Assembly: GCA_002715665.1 (NCBI GenBank)
Contig: PAZO01000010.1
Coordinates: 84,595 to 92,061, forward strand
Origin: Chloroflexota bacterium
Lineage (GTDB): Bacteria; Chloroflexota; Dehalococcoidia; SAR202; GCA-002694895
DNA: 7,467 nucleotides
Reading direction: 5' to 3'
The position numbers and the translations under genes were made by a program. Shown here piece by piece: positions 6,574 through 7,467 of the stretch; position 1 is the first letter of the stretch; every line of letters starts with the position of its first letter. The notes beneath the pieces were generated by a model that made no database searches, had not been told where the DNA came from, and saw only the letters and a program-made list of their open reading frames with translations.

Positions 6574-7374
6574 ATGAGAGAATTAGAAGGGAAAGTAGCT
6601 ATAGTTACAGGAGCAGGCAGGTTAAGAGGAATTGGAAGAGCTGCAGCTGTTTCTTTGGCAAGATTAGGGGCAAATGTTGTAGTTACAGGAACAGGAAGAG
6701 ATCCTTCAAATTATCCTGAAGACGAGAAAGAAATTGGTTGGAAAGATATTCATAGTACTGCAGAACAAATAGAATTAGAAGGTTCTAAAGCTTTGCCTTT
6801 AGTTTCAAACGTAACTTCATCACAAGCAGTGAAAGAAATGATTAATGCAACATTAGATGAATTTGGACGTATTGATATATTAGTGAATAATGCTGCGTAT
6901 GCTAGAGCTGAGGATCGAGTTCCAATAATTGATTTGCCAGAAGATGTTTTTAAAAAAGTAAATGATATTAAAGTATTAGGGAGTTATCTTTGTGCAAAAG
7001 CTGTTTCAAAAGTTTTGATAGAGCAAGGTCAGGGAGGAAAAATTGTTAACCTTTCTTCAACTGCAGGAAAAAGTGGAACCGCAAATACTTTGGCATATAA
7101 CGCAGCTAATTTTGCTATAGTTGGAATGACACAATCCATGGCAAGAGAATTGGGTCAATATAACATAAATGTGAACTGCGTTTGTCCTGGATATACAGAA
7201 ACTTCTAGAATGGATGGATTAGACATGGAAGAAGCTGCGAAAAATACCGCTATCGGAAGAGTAGGTACAGACGACGAAGTCGGAGATTTGATTGCACATC
7301 TTTGTACTAAAGTTACATCATGGATAACAGGTCAGTCAATTAATATTAATGGCGGAACAGTTATAGAGCATTAA
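6574..7374 (+). CDS. Short-chain dehydrogenase/reductase, atypical catalytic tetrad
   Basis: A 266-aa Rossmann-fold protein of the classical SDR type, expected to be a cytoplasmic NAD(P)(H) oxidoreductase; the substrate cannot be deduced. KVAIVTGAGRLRGIG (7-21) is the cofactor loop, with two extra residues (LR) compared with the usual TGxxxGxG. ILVNNAAYA (102-110) stands for the NNAG motif. The catalytic Ser is S162 (NLSS) and the Tyr is Y175, 13 residues later as expected. CPGYTETSRM (204-213) and the C-terminal ITGQSININGG are typical. Two tetrad positions are changed: the YxxxK lysine is Asn179 (YNAAN), and the usual Asn three residues before the Gly of the alpha-4 segment is Lys133 (DIKVLGSYLC). 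A stretch around residues 41-63 (GRDPSNYPEDEKEIGWKDIH) lengthens the region after beta-2. The reading frame is clean, so this is not an obvious pseudogene. It is probably transcribed with ilvD; it could be a redox enzyme with altered chemistry, or a non-enzymatic member. Confidence 0.93.
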   Translation: MRELEGKVAIVTGAGRLRGIGRAAAVSLARLGANVVVTGTGRDPSNYPEDEKEIGWKDIHSTAEQIELEGSKALPLVSNVTSSQAVKEMINATLDEFGRIDILVNNAAYARAEDRVPIIDLPEDVFKKVNDIKVLGSYLCAKAVSKVLIEQGQGGKIVNLSSTAGKSGTANTLAYNAANFAIVGMTQSMARELGQYNINVNCVCPGYTETSRMDGLDMEEAAKNTAIGRVGTDDEVGDLIAHLCTKVTSWITGQSININGGTVIEH

Positions 7375-7376
7375 AA

Positions 7377-7447
7377 CTGCCCGACCAGGATTCGAACCTG
7401 GATCTGAGGATTCAAAGTCCTTCGTGCTACCATTACACCATCGGGCA
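7377..7447 (-). tRNA. tRNA-Gln (anticodon UUG)
   Basis: A complete 71-base cloverleaf on the - strand. The acceptor TGCCCGA pairs fully with TCGGGCA. The D-arm is GTGT/GCAC with loop AATGGTA. The anticodon loop CTTTGAA gives UUG, reading CAA (and possibly CAG) glutamine codons. The variable region is 4 bases. The T-arm CCAGG/CCTGG has the standard TTCGAAT loop. The discriminator is G73 and the first pair is U1-A72, both usual for tRNA-Gln. CCA is not encoded and must be added. The bottom pair of the anticodon stem is an A27-C43 mismatch. Its 3' end is two bases from the stop codon of the convergent SDR gene. Confidence 0.96.
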
Positions 7448-7457
7448 TCGTTCCCTC

Positions 7458-7463
7458 AGTATA
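7458..7463 (-). promoter_or_regulatory. Probable -10 box of the tRNA-Gln gene
   Basis: On the - strand TATACT lies 10 bases before the tRNA 5' end and would start transcription about 4 bases upstream of the mature tRNA. It is followed by GAGGGAAC, unusually G/C-rich for this genome, as expected for a stringently controlled stable-RNA promoter. The -35 region is outside the window. Confidence 0.5.
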
Positions 7464-7467
7464 TCAA

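Noticed and set aside
6574..7374. SDR gene considered a pseudogene because of the missing YxxxK lysine
   Set aside because: The frame is intact over the full family length with a strong ribosome-binding site, and the cofactor loop, Ser and Tyr are conserved; an altered active site is more likely than decay.
7377..7467. tRNA 3' end as attachment site of an integrated element
   Set aside because: No integrase gene, no duplicated tRNA end and no change in gene type on the visible side; the sequence past the tRNA is only 20 bases.

Overview
The window is a 7.5 kb piece of an AT-rich bacterial chromosome with ordinary housekeeping content and tight gene packing. Codons lean strongly to A/T in the third position. 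There is no transposase, integrase, phage gene or CRISPR array. The gene types (group I GroEL with a Gly/Met-rich tail, DnaE-type replicase, RsmG, dihydroxy-acid dehydratase, classical SDR, tRNA-Gln) are bacterial. The AT-richness, the DnaE sequence style and the SDR are compatible with an uncultured free-living lineage such as a marine Chloroflexota (SAR202-like). That placement is an impression, not something the window proves.

Layout on the + strand: positions 1-330 hold the C-terminal 109 residues of GroEL, followed by a strong symmetrical intrinsic terminator (about 350-383). A short AT-rich leader precedes dnaE (448-3903), the replicative polymerase III alpha subunit. After 6 bases comes rsmG (3910-4638), a 16S rRNA m7G methyltransferase, probably co-transcribed with dnaE. 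A 56-base gap with tandem TATAAT boxes and a good ribosome-binding site leads into ilvD (4695-6371), the branched-chain amino acid dehydratase. Seventeen bases later is a 55-codon gene (6389-6556) encoding a peptide with a twin-arginine motif and one hydrophobic segment. After another 17-base gap comes a short-chain dehydrogenase/reductase gene (6574-7374). On the - strand a complete tRNA-Gln(UUG) gene (7377-7447) converges on the SDR gene, with only two bases between them. A probable tRNA promoter box lies at the window edge.

Functionally there are three blocks: chaperonin end; replication plus ribosome modification (dnaE-rsmG); and a probable three-gene ilvD - Tat-like peptide - SDR operon. 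The spacing and similar Shine-Dalgarno sequences of the last block argue that the small gene is real.

The points most worth a second look are in that last block. The SDR has an apparent reciprocal change in its catalytic tetrad: Lys where Asn is expected and Asn where the catalytic Lys is expected. The 55-aa peptide looks like a Tat signal or membrane anchor with almost no cargo. I see no convincing new multi-gene defence or mobile system here.
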